From: Rhizobium sullae
GTDB lineage: Bacteria > Pseudomonadota > Alphaproteobacteria > Rhizobiales > Rhizobiaceae
Length of the DNA stretch: 59,976 nucleotides
Assembly: GCF_900169785.1 (NCBI RefSeq)
Contig: NZ_FWER01000031.1
Coordinates: 1-59,976, forward strand
Direction: 5' to 3'
A program made the position numbers and the translations under genes. Every line of letters begins with the position of its first letter. Position 1 is the first letter of the stretch. The notes beneath the pieces were generated by a model that saw only the letters and a program-made list of their open reading frames with translations, searched no databases and had not been told where the DNA came from. Positions 1-8,507 of the stretch are shown here, piece after piece.

Positions 1-1
1 G

Positions 2-553
2 GTGCTGACCCACATGCACATGGACCACGTTGGCGGGCTGCTCGTCGACGGGGTGAAGGAACGGCTGAATCCGGACCTGCGGATCCATGTGGCCGCTGCC
101 GAGGTCAAATTCTGGGAGTCGCCCGATTTCTCGCGCGTCTCGATGCCGGCGGGCTTCCCGGACGCGCTTCGGGCGGCCGCCAAGCGGTTCAGCAAAGAGT
201 ACCAGAGCCAGCTGCGGTTGTTCGAGGATGAGCACGAGGTGGCGCCGGGCGTCGTCGTCTCTCGGACCGGCGGCCACACCCCCGGGCACAGCGTGGTCCG
301 CGTGGCCTCAGGCAACGACCGGCTGATGTTTGCCGGCGACGCCGTGTTCGCGGTCGGCTTCGATCACCCCGACTGGCACAACGGTTTCGAACATGACCCC
401 GAGGAGGCCGCCCGCGTTCGGGTCCGGCTTTTGCAGGAGCTGGCAGCGAGCGGCGAACTGCTGGTGGCAACTCATATGCCGTTTCCCTCTGTTGGCCACG
501 TCGCAGTCGACGGCAACGCCTTTCGTTGGGTACCGGTCTTCTGGGACTACTGA
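2..553 (+). CDS. MBL-fold metallo-hydrolase (5' end cut by window)
   Basis: C-terminal part of a metallo-beta-lactamase-fold hydrolase; the reading frame is open to the first base, so the true start is outside the window. The zinc motif HMHMDH is at residues 4-9 of the visible part. A later metal-binding histidine lies in GGHTPGHS and a bridging aspartate in FAGDAVF, so the ligand set looks complete for a dinuclear MBL hydrolase. The substrate cannot be told from sequence; relatives include lactonases and glyoxalase II-like enzymes. No signal peptide can be assessed. A strong stem-loop lies about 130 bp after the stop. Confidence 0.85.
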   Translation: MLTHMHMDHVGGLLVDGVKERLNPDLRIHVAAAEVKFWESPDFSRVSMPAGFPDALRAAAKRFSKEYQSQLRLFEDEHEVAPGVVVSRTGGHTPGHSVVRVASGNDRLMFAGDAVFAVGFDHPDWHNGFEHDPEEAARVRVRLLQELAASGELLVATHMPFPSVGHVAVDGNAFRWVPVFWDY

Positions 554-925
554 TCGTCATTGGGTTAAGCCGGATACACGTCTGCCATCGCTTGCCGAAT
601 CAGCGGTTTACGGCATCGTCATATCCTTGCTGCGGCGAAAAATGCGGTAGCCGAGCGTGCCACAGATCCGGCTCATCTAGCGAGGTCCGGGATAGCCCGG
701 ACCTCGCCTCAAGGTGGCCGCGTGCATCCCTCAGACTGCCAATCACGGTCGATTTGGCCGGATTGGCCGATGGTACCGTGGGCGATATACCGTCGTATGA
801 CCGATACCTTCGTTCAGTAGCGACCGTCCGTCTACCGTCTCAAACTCCTGGCGTCCAGTACTGGCATTGAGACCCCTGCCTCTGAGGCAGCGCGGCACAA
901 GCACCCACTTTCGGAGAACGTAGTC
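554..925. other. intergenic region, no gene seen
   Basis: It holds the stem-loop at 680-707 and presumably the promoter of the hydrolase gene at 926, whose Shine-Dalgarno is GGAG at 915-918. No convincing protein remnant was seen on either strand. Confidence 0.6.
680..707. repeat. perfect 12-bp inverted repeat (stem-loop)
   Basis: GCGAGGTCCGGG at 680-691 pairs perfectly with 696-707 around an ATAG tetraloop. There is no T-tract on either side, so it is not a standard intrinsic terminator. It could be an mRNA 3'-end stabiliser or a bidirectional stop between the MBL gene and the hydrolase gene downstream. Confidence 0.7.
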
Positions 926-1969
926 ATGGAAAACATTGAACTTGCGAACCTGACACGCCGGTCCCTCGGCGGCGTCGCCCTCGGGCTGATGGCAACAGGA
1001 ATACCCGGAAAGAGCGCCCGAGCGGCTCAGGGCACCGAAGAAGCGAAAGCTGGCCAAACGCAGGGCGCGACATTGGAGGCCAGCGAGCGCATTGACGCCG
1101 GCGATCTTAACGTCGCCTACGCCGATCTCGGGCCTTCTGACGGGTCACCCGTTCTTCTGCTGCACGGCTGGCCGTACGACATCAACAGCTTCGCCGAGGT
1201 CGCGCCACTGTTGGCAGATCATGGTCATCGGGTAATCGTTCCATATCTGCGCGGATACGGAGCAACCACGTTCCTATCCGACAAGACGAAGCGCAATGGG
1301 CAGCAGTCGGCGCTCGCGCTCGACGCCGTGAAGCTGATGGACGCCCTCAAGATCGAGAAGGCGACCATCGCCGGCTTCGACTGGGGAGCCAGGACTGCCG
1401 ACATCGTCGCGGCTCTCTGGCCGGATCGATGCAAGGCGCTCGTATCCGTCAGCGGTTATCTGATCGGCAGCCAGAGCGCGGGCAAGAAACCCCTGCCGCC
1501 GTCGGCCGAGCTTCAATGGTGGTACCAGTACTATTTCGCCACCGATCGCGGCCGCGAAGGCTACCAGAAATACACCAACGACTTCGCCAAGCTGATCTGG
1601 CGGCTGGCTTCGCCTCGCTGGACGTTCGATGACGCCACATTCGACCGGAGCGCAGCGGCCTTTTCCAATCCAGACCATGTGGAGATCGTCGTACACAACT
1701 ACCGCTGGCGTCTCGGCCTGGCCCAAGGCGAGAAGCGCTTCGACAAGTATGAGGCCAAGCTTGCCGACGCCCCCGACATCGAGGTCCCGGCGATCACGCT
1801 GGAAGGCGATGCCAATGGCGCTCCTCACCCCGACCCCAAAGCGTATGCGGGAAAATTCAAGGCAAAGTACGCGCATCGGCTGGTTTCGGGCGGAATCGGC
1901 CATAACCTTCCACAAGAGGCACCCGAGGCGTTTGCCAAGGCCGTAATCGACGCCGAAACGTGGGCGTAG
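926..1969 (+). CDS. Exported alpha/beta hydrolase (epoxide hydrolase / haloalkane dehalogenase type)
   Basis: 347-residue alpha/beta-hydrolase-fold enzyme. The N-terminus carries a Tat-like signal: twin arginine in LTRRSLGG at about residues 9-16, a hydrophobic stretch, then an AxA-type cleavage site near residue 34, so a periplasmic site is likely. The oxyanion loop is HGWPYD. The nucleophile elbow is GFDWGA, with aspartate rather than serine, as in epoxide hydrolases and haloalkane dehalogenases. The catalytic histidine is in GIGHNLPQ near the C-terminus. The start is supported by GGAG nine bases upstream. Substrate unknown. It stands alone between the MBL gene and the convergent SDR gene. 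Confidence 0.85.
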   Translation: MENIELANLTRRSLGGVALGLMATGIPGKSARAAQGTEEAKAGQTQGATLEASERIDAGDLNVAYADLGPSDGSPVLLLHGWPYDINSFAEVAPLLADHGHRVIVPYLRGYGATTFLSDKTKRNGQQSALALDAVKLMDALKIEKATIAGFDWGARTADIVAALWPDRCKALVSVSGYLIGSQSAGKKPLPPSAELQWWYQYYFATDRGREGYQKYTNDFAKLIWRLASPRWTFDDATFDRSAAAFSNPDHVEIVVHNYRWRLGLAQGEKRFDKYEAKLADAPDIEVPAITLEGDANGAPHPDPKAYAGKFKAKYAHRLVSGGIGHNLPQEAPEAFAKAVIDAETWA

Positions 1970-2117
1970 GCGATCAAAGCCATCAACGCGCAGCAACTCA
2001 GAAGACAGCCGTCACCGCATGAAGTCTTTCGGCCGACCCTTTCGGCGCAGATGCGACGCACCGGATAGCTTGGTGCGTCGCGCAAATCGCGCTTTCCCGC
2101 GAACTCACATCGGTCCT

Positions 2118-2867
2118 TCAAGCCAAAGTCATGCCGCCATCGACATGCAGTTCGATACCGTTGACGAAACTTCCCGCCTCGGAGGCGAGGAAGAGAACGG
2201 CGCGCGCCAGTTCTTCCGGCTGTCCCAAGCGGCCCGCCGGGATAAGCGAAGCCATGTGATGTTCGAATGCCGGGCGATCAGCTTCCAAAACTCCAAGTTT
2301 TCCGAGAATAGCGGTATCGACCGGTCCCGGGCTCAAAATATTGACGCGGATCCTTCGGTGCTTGAACTCGATCGCCCAGTTCTTCGCGAACGCGGTGACA
2401 GCAGCTTTCGAGCCGGCATAGACGGTGTGATCCGGCAGAACCTTGGTTGCTGCCAGCGAGCTCGTGACGATGATGCTGCCGCCATCGCGGATCACCGGCT
2501 CGATCGTTTGCACGCCGAAGAACACGCCGCGCGTATTAATGGCGAAATGCCGGTCATAGTCTTCCGGCGTCACATTGCCGGAAGCAGTGAGACTGATGAT
2601 CGCGGCATTGGCTATATAGATGTCGAGGCCGCCAAAGCGGTTCTTCACCGTCTCGGCAAGCGTTCGATGGTGTTCGATGTCGGCGACATCACCAACGACA
2701 CCGACAGCGCCATGGCCGATTTCGTTCACCGCTTGATCGACGACGTCCTGGCGCCGGCCGGTGATGACGACCTGCGCCCCTTCTCGCGCGAACAGGCGCG
2801 CAGTTGCCTTGCCGATGCCGCTGTTACCGCCCGTGATGACGGCGACCTTGTCTTTCAGATGCTGCAT
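2118..2867 (-). CDS. SDR family oxidoreductase
   Basis: 249-residue classical short-chain dehydrogenase/reductase. The cofactor motif GGNSGIGKA is at residues 13-21, an IANAA (NNAG-type) motif sits near residue 88, the catalytic serine is in VTSSLA and the YxxxK motif is YAGSK. Arginines just after beta-2 (TGRRQD) suggest NADP(H) preference; this is inference. GGAG seven bases before the ATG supports the start. It is transcribed divergently from the LysR gene at 2963 with about 95 bp between them, the usual arrangement of a LysR regulator and its target. Substrate unknown. Confidence 0.9.
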   Translation of the reverse strand: MQHLKDKVAVITGGNSGIGKATARLFAREGAQVVITGRRQDVVDQAVNEIGHGAVGVVGDVADIEHHRTLAETVKNRFGGLDIYIANAAIISLTASGNVTPEDYDRHFAINTRGVFFGVQTIEPVIRDGGSIIVTSSLAATKVLPDHTVYAGSKAAVTAFAKNWAIEFKHRRIRVNILSPGPVDTAILGKLGVLEADRPAFEHHMASLIPAGRLGQPEELARAVLFLASEAGSFVNGIELHVDGGMTLA

Positions 2868-2962
2868 TGCTTATCTCCGTTTCCGTTGAGGTTGAGATAA
2901 ACCCGCTCGCCTCGCGCCATTAGAATGCAGTCAGGCACATGATTTGTGCCGCGGAGATGCAA

Positions 2963-3859
2963 ATGCCAAATCTGCTGAGTGAGACGTCGGGACTGATGGC
3001 TTTTGTTCGGACTGTGGAGGCCGGCTCCTTCAGCGCGGCTGCACGCGACCTGAACACAACGCCATCTGCGGTCTCGAAGAGCGTGGCGCGGCTGGAAAAG
3101 AAAATCGGAACACGGCTCTTCCTGCGCTCCACCCGCGCCCTAATGCTCACGCAGGACGGCCAGATTTTCTTCGAACGCGTTGCGCCGCTCTTGCGAGATC
3201 TGGATTCGAGCGACGAGGCGATCAGGTCGCAGGCTGCCCCATCCGGGCGCCTGCGCATCAGCATGCCCGGCGAGCTGGCGCCCTTGCTGCTACCCCGGCT
3301 GTTTACCAGCTTTGCGGCCGCCTATCCGGACCTGCATCTGGATATCGGACTGACGGACCGGTTCGTGGATCTGATCAGGGAGGATTACGACGTCGTGTTG
3401 CGCGTCGGTGATCCCACACAAGGGGACCTCATTGTTCGGCATCTGTTAGATCTGCCGATGGCAGTGGTTGCCTCCCCGCGTTTCCTTGAGACCTGGGGCA
3501 GTCCAAAGTCGGCGGAAGCTCTGGCAAGCCTGCCCTTCGCTCGATTTGCAATGGGCGGCATACCAACGTCCGTGCGTTTGGCCGATGGAACCACCTTCAT
3601 CCCCTCCGGGCGCGTCAATTGCGATTCAGGAACGGCACTGATCCAGGCGGCGCTGAGCGGACTCGGCGCGGCATATCTTCTGCGATGCCTGGTGGCCGGC
3701 GAACTGAAAGACGGGACACTGGTCGATCTCGCACCAGAGATCGCGCTTCCCAAGCTTCCCTTCAATGCCCTGCATGCCTTCGGACGCACCGCCCCCTTGC
3801 GCGTGAGGCTGCTCTGCGACTTCATGGCCACCGAAGCGAAGGCCATCACAGGGATGTGA
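2963..3859 (+). CDS. LysR family transcriptional regulator
   Basis: 298-residue LysR-type regulator: N-terminal winged helix-turn-helix (FVRTVEAGSFSAAARDL, then a recognition helix around TPSAVSKSVARLE) and a C-terminal periplasmic-binding-like effector domain. I chose the ATG at 2963 because GGAG lies six bases before it; upstream in-frame ATGs at 2939 and 2957 lack a good ribosome site. It is divergent from the SDR gene at 2118-2867, which it probably controls. Sequence style matches the CrgA/DsdC-like subgroup common beside oxidoreductases. Effector unknown. Confidence 0.9.
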   Translation: MPNLLSETSGLMAFVRTVEAGSFSAAARDLNTTPSAVSKSVARLEKKIGTRLFLRSTRALMLTQDGQIFFERVAPLLRDLDSSDEAIRSQAAPSGRLRISMPGELAPLLLPRLFTSFAAAYPDLHLDIGLTDRFVDLIREDYDVVLRVGDPTQGDLIVRHLLDLPMAVVASPRFLETWGSPKSAEALASLPFARFAMGGIPTSVRLADGTTFIPSGRVNCDSGTALIQAALSGLGAAYLLRCLVAGELKDGTLVDLAPEIALPKLPFNALHAFGRTAPLRVRLLCDFMATEAKAITGM

Positions 3860-3882
3860 AAGCTAGACAGGTCCGGCCCGTC

Positions 3883-4245
3883 TCAATCGCGTAAGGCGTC
3901 TCCGATGGCCGCAAGTAGTACCCGGCCATCGAAAGGCTTGCGGAAAAATCCGCTAATGCCTTGGGCACGGCCCTGATCCGCTATCTCGTGGCGGCCAGTG
4001 ATCAAGAACACGGGCAGTTCCGGATGTGCCTCCCTCACCAGATCACGAAGTTCAAAGCCGTCCATGCCCGGCATTCCAATGTCGGTGATGAGCACATCCA
4101 CGCCCGACAGTCCGCTAGCAAGGAGCGATCCCGCCGACGAGAAGCTGCGGGCCACGTAGCCCGCGGACTCCAGAAGTTCTTCCAGCGACTCAAGTACCCG
4201 TGGGTCATCATCAACAATCGCCACGACAGTTTTTTCTTCGCTCAT
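3883..4245 (-). CDS. Stand-alone response regulator receiver protein
   Basis: 120-residue CheY-like receiver domain with no output domain. The acidic pocket is VDDD near residues 11-14, the phospho-acceptor aspartate is in ITDIGMPGMDG (about residue 55), the conserved threonine is in LITGR and the lysine is in RKPFD. The sequence resembles FixJ-type receivers. It is the last gene of a minus-strand unit behind a large histidine kinase (4494-8222) and an 82-codon ORF. GGAG six bases before the ATG overlaps the end of that ORF. Probably a phosphate sink or relay partner of the kinase. Confidence 0.9.
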   Translation of the reverse strand: MSEEKTVVAIVDDDPRVLESLEELLESAGYVARSFSSAGSLLASGLSGVDVLITDIGMPGMDGFELRDLVREAHPELPVFLITGRHEIADQGRAQGISGFFRKPFDGRVLLAAIGDALRD

Positions 4246-4248
4246 ACT

Positions 4249-4497
4249 CTACTCCATCTCGCCCGGCGCGAGCGAGTTATAGATATTTCCACCGCCACTC
4301 TCTCCTGCATAACGTTCCTTCTGTCGATTTGCTGCATGACCCCGCAGCTCTGCGGCAACGAATTCGTCCAAAACGCTGCCCACCACCAACGGCGGCCCCT
4401 GTTTGCGCATCATGGCGGGCGCGCTCCGATCTTGTTTCTCGATTTCGAACGACTGACTGCCCCGTGGCCGGGCGCCTCCGAATGCGCCCATCGTCAT
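4249..4497 (-). CDS. Small hypothetical protein between kinase and receiver
   Basis: 82 codons. Its ATG overlaps the kinase stop codon (ATGA arrangement) and its stop lies three bases before the receiver ATG, so it fills the gap between two real genes exactly, which suggests translational coupling. The protein is hydrophilic with no recognised domain: a Gly/Arg-rich start, a VVGSVLDEFVAAELRG helix-like centre and a Gly-rich end. No family was recognised. It could be a real small signalling protein or a chance open frame in GC-rich DNA; the tight packing favours the first. Confidence 0.5.
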   Translation of the reverse strand: MTMGAFGGARPRGSQSFEIEKQDRSAPAMMRKQGPPLVVGSVLDEFVAAELRGHAANRQKERYAGESGGGNIYNSLAPGEME

Positions 4498-7400
4498 CCA
4501 TTCTGGATCCGCATTGACGATATGTCGTCATGGAGACTGTTCACTTCAGCCGGCAACGTGAAGATGAACTTCGCGCCATACGGTTGGTTTTTCTCCGTCC
4601 ATAACTGTCCACCGTGTGCCTCGACAATTGAACGGCAGATCGCCAACCCCATACCCATCCCTTGCTCTTTCGTCGTAAAGAACGGCTCGAATATTCTGTC
4701 GGGAAATTGGACGCCCCGGCCGGAGTCGCTGATCTCGATCCGAACCACGTCCAGAACTTGGTTTACACGTATCCGAAGAATCCTGTCATTCGGAACAGTA
4801 GCCATCGCATCCATGCCGTTGCGGATGAGATTGATCAGAACCTGTTGAATCTGGACACGATCGAACGCGACAAGCCGAAGCGCGCGCTCGATCGCTATAT
4901 CCATGCGGACGCGGCGACGTGATGCCTCCTCTGCCAGGAGATCGCGCGCCTCGGCGATCACACCGTCGAGCGTCGTACAATCCCTCGTGTCTGCGGATTG
5001 CTTGAACAAGGCGCGGATGCGACTGACAACATCGGCGGCGGAGTTTGCGCTATGAATGATCCGCTCCACCGTTTTCTGTGCCCGCTCGATATTCGGCGGT
5101 TCAGCCGTAAGCCAACGCTGGCAGGCGCTCGAATAGTTCATCACGGCCGACAGCGGTTGATTGACCTCATGGGCGATGGATGCCGAGAGCTCGGCAAGAC
5201 TCGCCGCCTGGTTCGCGCGTGCGAGACTCTCTTGCGTTAGAAGCAACTTTTCCTGCGCTCGAACCTCACCGTCGATGTCCAGGCAGATGACATTCCACTG
5301 CACGATGGCGCCCTCGGCGTTTCGCATCGGGGCGGCGCGCGTCTCGACCCAGCGATATTCTCCATCGAACCGCCGCAGACGATGCCTCTGCGCATACGGC
5401 TCGCCGGTGGACAACGAATGGGCGTACTGCTCCTTAACTCCCGCGATGTCGTCGGGATGAACACCGGCATCCAGTGCGCCGGCTAACCGGGATTTTCCCT
5501 TGCTGTCCAATTCTTCAAGCTCGTACCCGAGGAATTCGCGCAACTGCTGGCTGCGATAGACCGGCTCGCCATCCGGTGCGACACAATCGATCAAGGCCGG
5601 CAGCGTTTCAACCAGCTCCCAGAGAAAGCGTTCTCTCTCGCGCAGCGCCTCCTCGGCATGCACTTGATCTTCGATGTCGTGACAGAGGCCGTACCACTGG
5701 AGGATACGTCCGCTCTCATCCCGCAGCGGCTCCGCGCGGCTCGACATCCAGCGATAAATCCCATCCGCACGACGCAGGCGATAGTTAAGGGAAAAGGCCT
5801 CACCTGTAGCGAATGAGTGGTTGAGCGCCTCCGCCAGCCGGGTTGCATCATCGGGATGGACGAGAGCCGCAATGGCCGCAGCTAGCCCGCTTGATCCCGG
5901 CCTATCGTAATCCCCTACGTCCAAACCGAAGAATTCGATCATGCGTTTGCTGAAGAAGACCGGTTCGCCCTCCGGGCTTAATCGCCAGAGAAGGCTCGGA
6001 ACCATGTCGACGAGCTGCGAGAACTCCCGCTCCCGGTTACGCAATGCCTTCTCTGCCTTCTTGCGCTCTGTGATATCGATAAAGCCGACCAGACTCTTGT
6101 CGGCGACAGCGCCGGGACGGGCGGTGGTGAACAGGACGTCGATGACGCTGCCGTCCATTCGCGCCACCTGGGTCTCTTCCCGGAAGACCTCCTCGCCGCG
6201 ATAACGCGCCTCAATCGAGCGGCGTATGGTGGAAATGCTCGGCTGCCAGTAGCGGGTAATTGGCAGGTGCATCTCCTCCGCATTTTTCGCGCCGAACATC
6301 TCGATGATATGTTGGTTGACCTCTTCAACCTCCAGAGCTTCCAGTGCGCGCGGCAGGAATTCGGGGTGCTCGTCAATGTACGTTTGGAGTTCCGTCACTC
6401 CCTTTGCACGCAACTCCTTGAACAAGGGAACCAGTTTGCTGGCGTCCACCTGCGTGAGCCCGATCGGCATATAGTGGAAGAGGTCACGGTAGCGGCGCTC
6501 GCTTTGCTGCAAGGCCTCCTGAGCGGTCACCAGGTCATCTATATCGAGGCAGACGCCATACCATTGCACGATCCGGCCGTCCGGGTCGCGCAGCGGGTCC
6601 GCACGCCCCTCTGTCCAGCGATAGGTTCCATCTGACCGCTGCTGGCGATACTTCATTGCGAAGGTGGTACCCGTCTCGAACGAGCGCGTCAGCGCTTGCC
6701 CCACCGCCTGCCTGTCTTCGGGATGGACATCGGCCAGGGACCGCGACGCGTCCGGCGCGGTCAAGTCTTCCAGGGTGACGCCGACCGTATCCATGAGCCG
6801 TTTGTTGATGTAGGACGGCGTTCCTTCAGGCGTCGCGCTCCAGATCAGAGCGGGCACGGCGTCGATGAGCTGCCGAAGCTGCCGCTCGCTTTGGCGCAAT
6901 GCTTCCTGTGCGCGCACCTCGTCGTCGATGTCGATGGAAATTGCGTACCATTGCACAATCACGCCGCCTTCATCCCGCAACGGCTCCCCGCGGCCATCAA
7001 CCCAGCGGTATGCGCCGTCCGCACGACGCATGCGATACTTCATGGCGTAGGGCTCGCCGGTGGCGAGGGAGTGGCGGACTGTCTCGAGCAGGCACGCCGC
7101 ATCTTCGGGATGGACGAGAGTCTGTATGGCTGCCGCCAGCCGGCTCATGTCTGGCCTATCCAACTGCGCTACGTCGTTCAAACCGAAGAAGTCAAGCAAG
7201 CGCTTGTTGAAGAAGGTCGGCTTGCCTTCGGGCGTCAGACGCCTGATCTGGACGGGGACCATATCCACGAGCTGCGAGAGCTCCCGCTCCCGGTCGCGCA
7301 ATGCCTCCACGCTTTGGCGCAATGTGAGCAGCGCCAGCTGATGCTGCCTGGATATAGCGGCTACGATGAGCGCCGAAAATGCCGAGATGGCTAGAAAAAG

Positions 7401-8222
7401 CTGCAGCATGATCTGCTTGTGCTTCTGGGACTCGGGATCGCCGGCAAATTGGCTGGCGCCGGATATTGTGAATACCGCCGTGATCAGAGCAAGGAGGGTC
7501 AAGGCGACGGCGGCGCCTCGAAACTCAAAGCGCGCCGCGGCCCAAAGAAGAGGCGGCATGATGATGTAGGCGAAGGGCAGGTAACCGCTCAAGGAAAGGG
7601 CGGCGACACCAAGAAAGATCAGCCCAAGGACGCAAGCCTCCATCCATCGCGCGGCCGAAAGCTGGGACTTGCCGCGCCAGTTCTGGAACACGACCAGCGC
7701 CAGTGGCGCTACGATCAGGATCCCGGTGGCATCCCCGATCCACCATAAAGGCCAAGCCGCCGCGAAAGTTTGCGATTGTATGCCAAACCACGCAAGAGTC
7801 GCACTTCCCACCGTCGCGCCAATGGTTGGCGCAACTCCAGCGGCCAGGACGACGAATGCGAGAACTTCCTGCAAGGTTTCCAGCCGAACCGGACGCCTGC
7901 AGGTCCGGTTCACGAGCCACGCGCCGACCGCTGCTTCAAGAGCGTTGCCGATATAGATCAGGACGGCCGCGGGCAGCGGACTGTGGAACCACAAGAAATT
8001 GCTGAACAGCTCAGCCAGACAGCCCCCCAGCACCCACCATGGCCAGCTGTACCCGGAGGCCAGGACAAGCGTAGCAATGAAAAGCCCGCTCGGAGGCCAA
8101 ATGGAAATACCTGTTCCAGGTACGATTGCAAGCGACTGAGCAAATCCGCATCCCAATATATAGGCCACAACAAAAAGCCCCAGGTGCAGGAATTGGGGGC
8201 GGTGCGACCAGAGGCGCATCAT
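4494..8222 (-). CDS. Multi-PAS sensor histidine kinase with MASE1 domain
   Basis: 1242 residues. Residues about 10-300 are a MASE1-type membrane sensor with many hydrophobic helices. Five PAS/PAC modules follow (about 305-430, 435-555, 560-690, 700-830, 835-955). PAS1, PAS2, PAS4 and PAS5 are alike (each with a PEGxPxxxxKR-type strand and ending in a W/YxxxxDIDD-type strand), while PAS3 differs. The C-terminus has the H-box SIAHEVNQPL, N-box INLIRNGMDAM, DSGRGV and the G2 box GMGMGLAI, all intact. AGGAG precedes the ATG. It heads a unit with the 82-codon ORF and the receiver protein. The signal is unknown; no haem-binding FixL-type PAS could be assigned. Confidence 0.93.
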   Translation of the reverse strand: MMRLWSHRPQFLHLGLFVVAYILGCGFAQSLAIVPGTGISIWPPSGLFIATLVLASGYSWPWWVLGGCLAELFSNFLWFHSPLPAAVLIYIGNALEAAVGAWLVNRTCRRPVRLETLQEVLAFVVLAAGVAPTIGATVGSATLAWFGIQSQTFAAAWPLWWIGDATGILIVAPLALVVFQNWRGKSQLSAARWMEACVLGLIFLGVAALSLSGYLPFAYIIMPPLLWAAARFEFRGAAVALTLLALITAVFTISGASQFAGDPESQKHKQIMLQLFLAISAFSALIVAAISRQHQLALLTLRQSVEALRDRERELSQLVDMVPVQIRRLTPEGKPTFFNKRLLDFFGLNDVAQLDRPDMSRLAAAIQTLVHPEDAACLLETVRHSLATGEPYAMKYRMRRADGAYRWVDGRGEPLRDEGGVIVQWYAISIDIDDEVRAQEALRQSERQLRQLIDAVPALIWSATPEGTPSYINKRLMDTVGVTLEDLTAPDASRSLADVHPEDRQAVGQALTRSFETGTTFAMKYRQQRSDGTYRWTEGRADPLRDPDGRIVQWYGVCLDIDDLVTAQEALQQSERRYRDLFHYMPIGLTQVDASKLVPLFKELRAKGVTELQTYIDEHPEFLPRALEALEVEEVNQHIIEMFGAKNAEEMHLPITRYWQPSISTIRRSIEARYRGEEVFREETQVARMDGSVIDVLFTTARPGAVADKSLVGFIDITERKKAEKALRNREREFSQLVDMVPSLLWRLSPEGEPVFFSKRMIEFFGLDVGDYDRPGSSGLAAAIAALVHPDDATRLAEALNHSFATGEAFSLNYRLRRADGIYRWMSSRAEPLRDESGRILQWYGLCHDIEDQVHAEEALRERERFLWELVETLPALIDCVAPDGEPVYRSQQLREFLGYELEELDSKGKSRLAGALDAGVHPDDIAGVKEQYAHSLSTGEPYAQRHRLRRFDGEYRWVETRAAPMRNAEGAIVQWNVICLDIDGEVRAQEKLLLTQESLARANQAASLAELSASIAHEVNQPLSAVMNYSSACQRWLTAEPPNIERAQKTVERIIHSANSAADVVSRIRALFKQSADTRDCTTLDGVIAEARDLLAEEASRRRVRMDIAIERALRLVAFDRVQIQQVLINLIRNGMDAMATVPNDRILRIRVNQVLDVVRIEISDSGRGVQFPDRIFEPFFTTKEQGMGMGLAICRSIVEAHGGQLWTEKNQPYGAKFIFTLPAEVNSLHDDISSMRIQNG

Positions 8223-8507
8223 GGGCTGCTCCTGTTGGACAAAGCAGGCCCGGGACGATCAGCGCCTCGTCCGGCACTTGTCCTCAACATCCCGGCTGAC
8301 CTAATCATACTCAAACTTAATCCCACCACGCTTCATGGTGTTGTGCCTCTCTTCGTGAAACAGGCCCGGCGCTCCTGCGTGAGCAGAGTACCTGGAACCA
8401 AGCGACAAAAATACCTGTCCTGAGGAATAGGTTCTCGCGCCTCAAATTGCGCCGACGCGCCGCAGCAACGATCAACTCCCTCAAGAAGCATCCTGGCACA
8501 GGAGATG

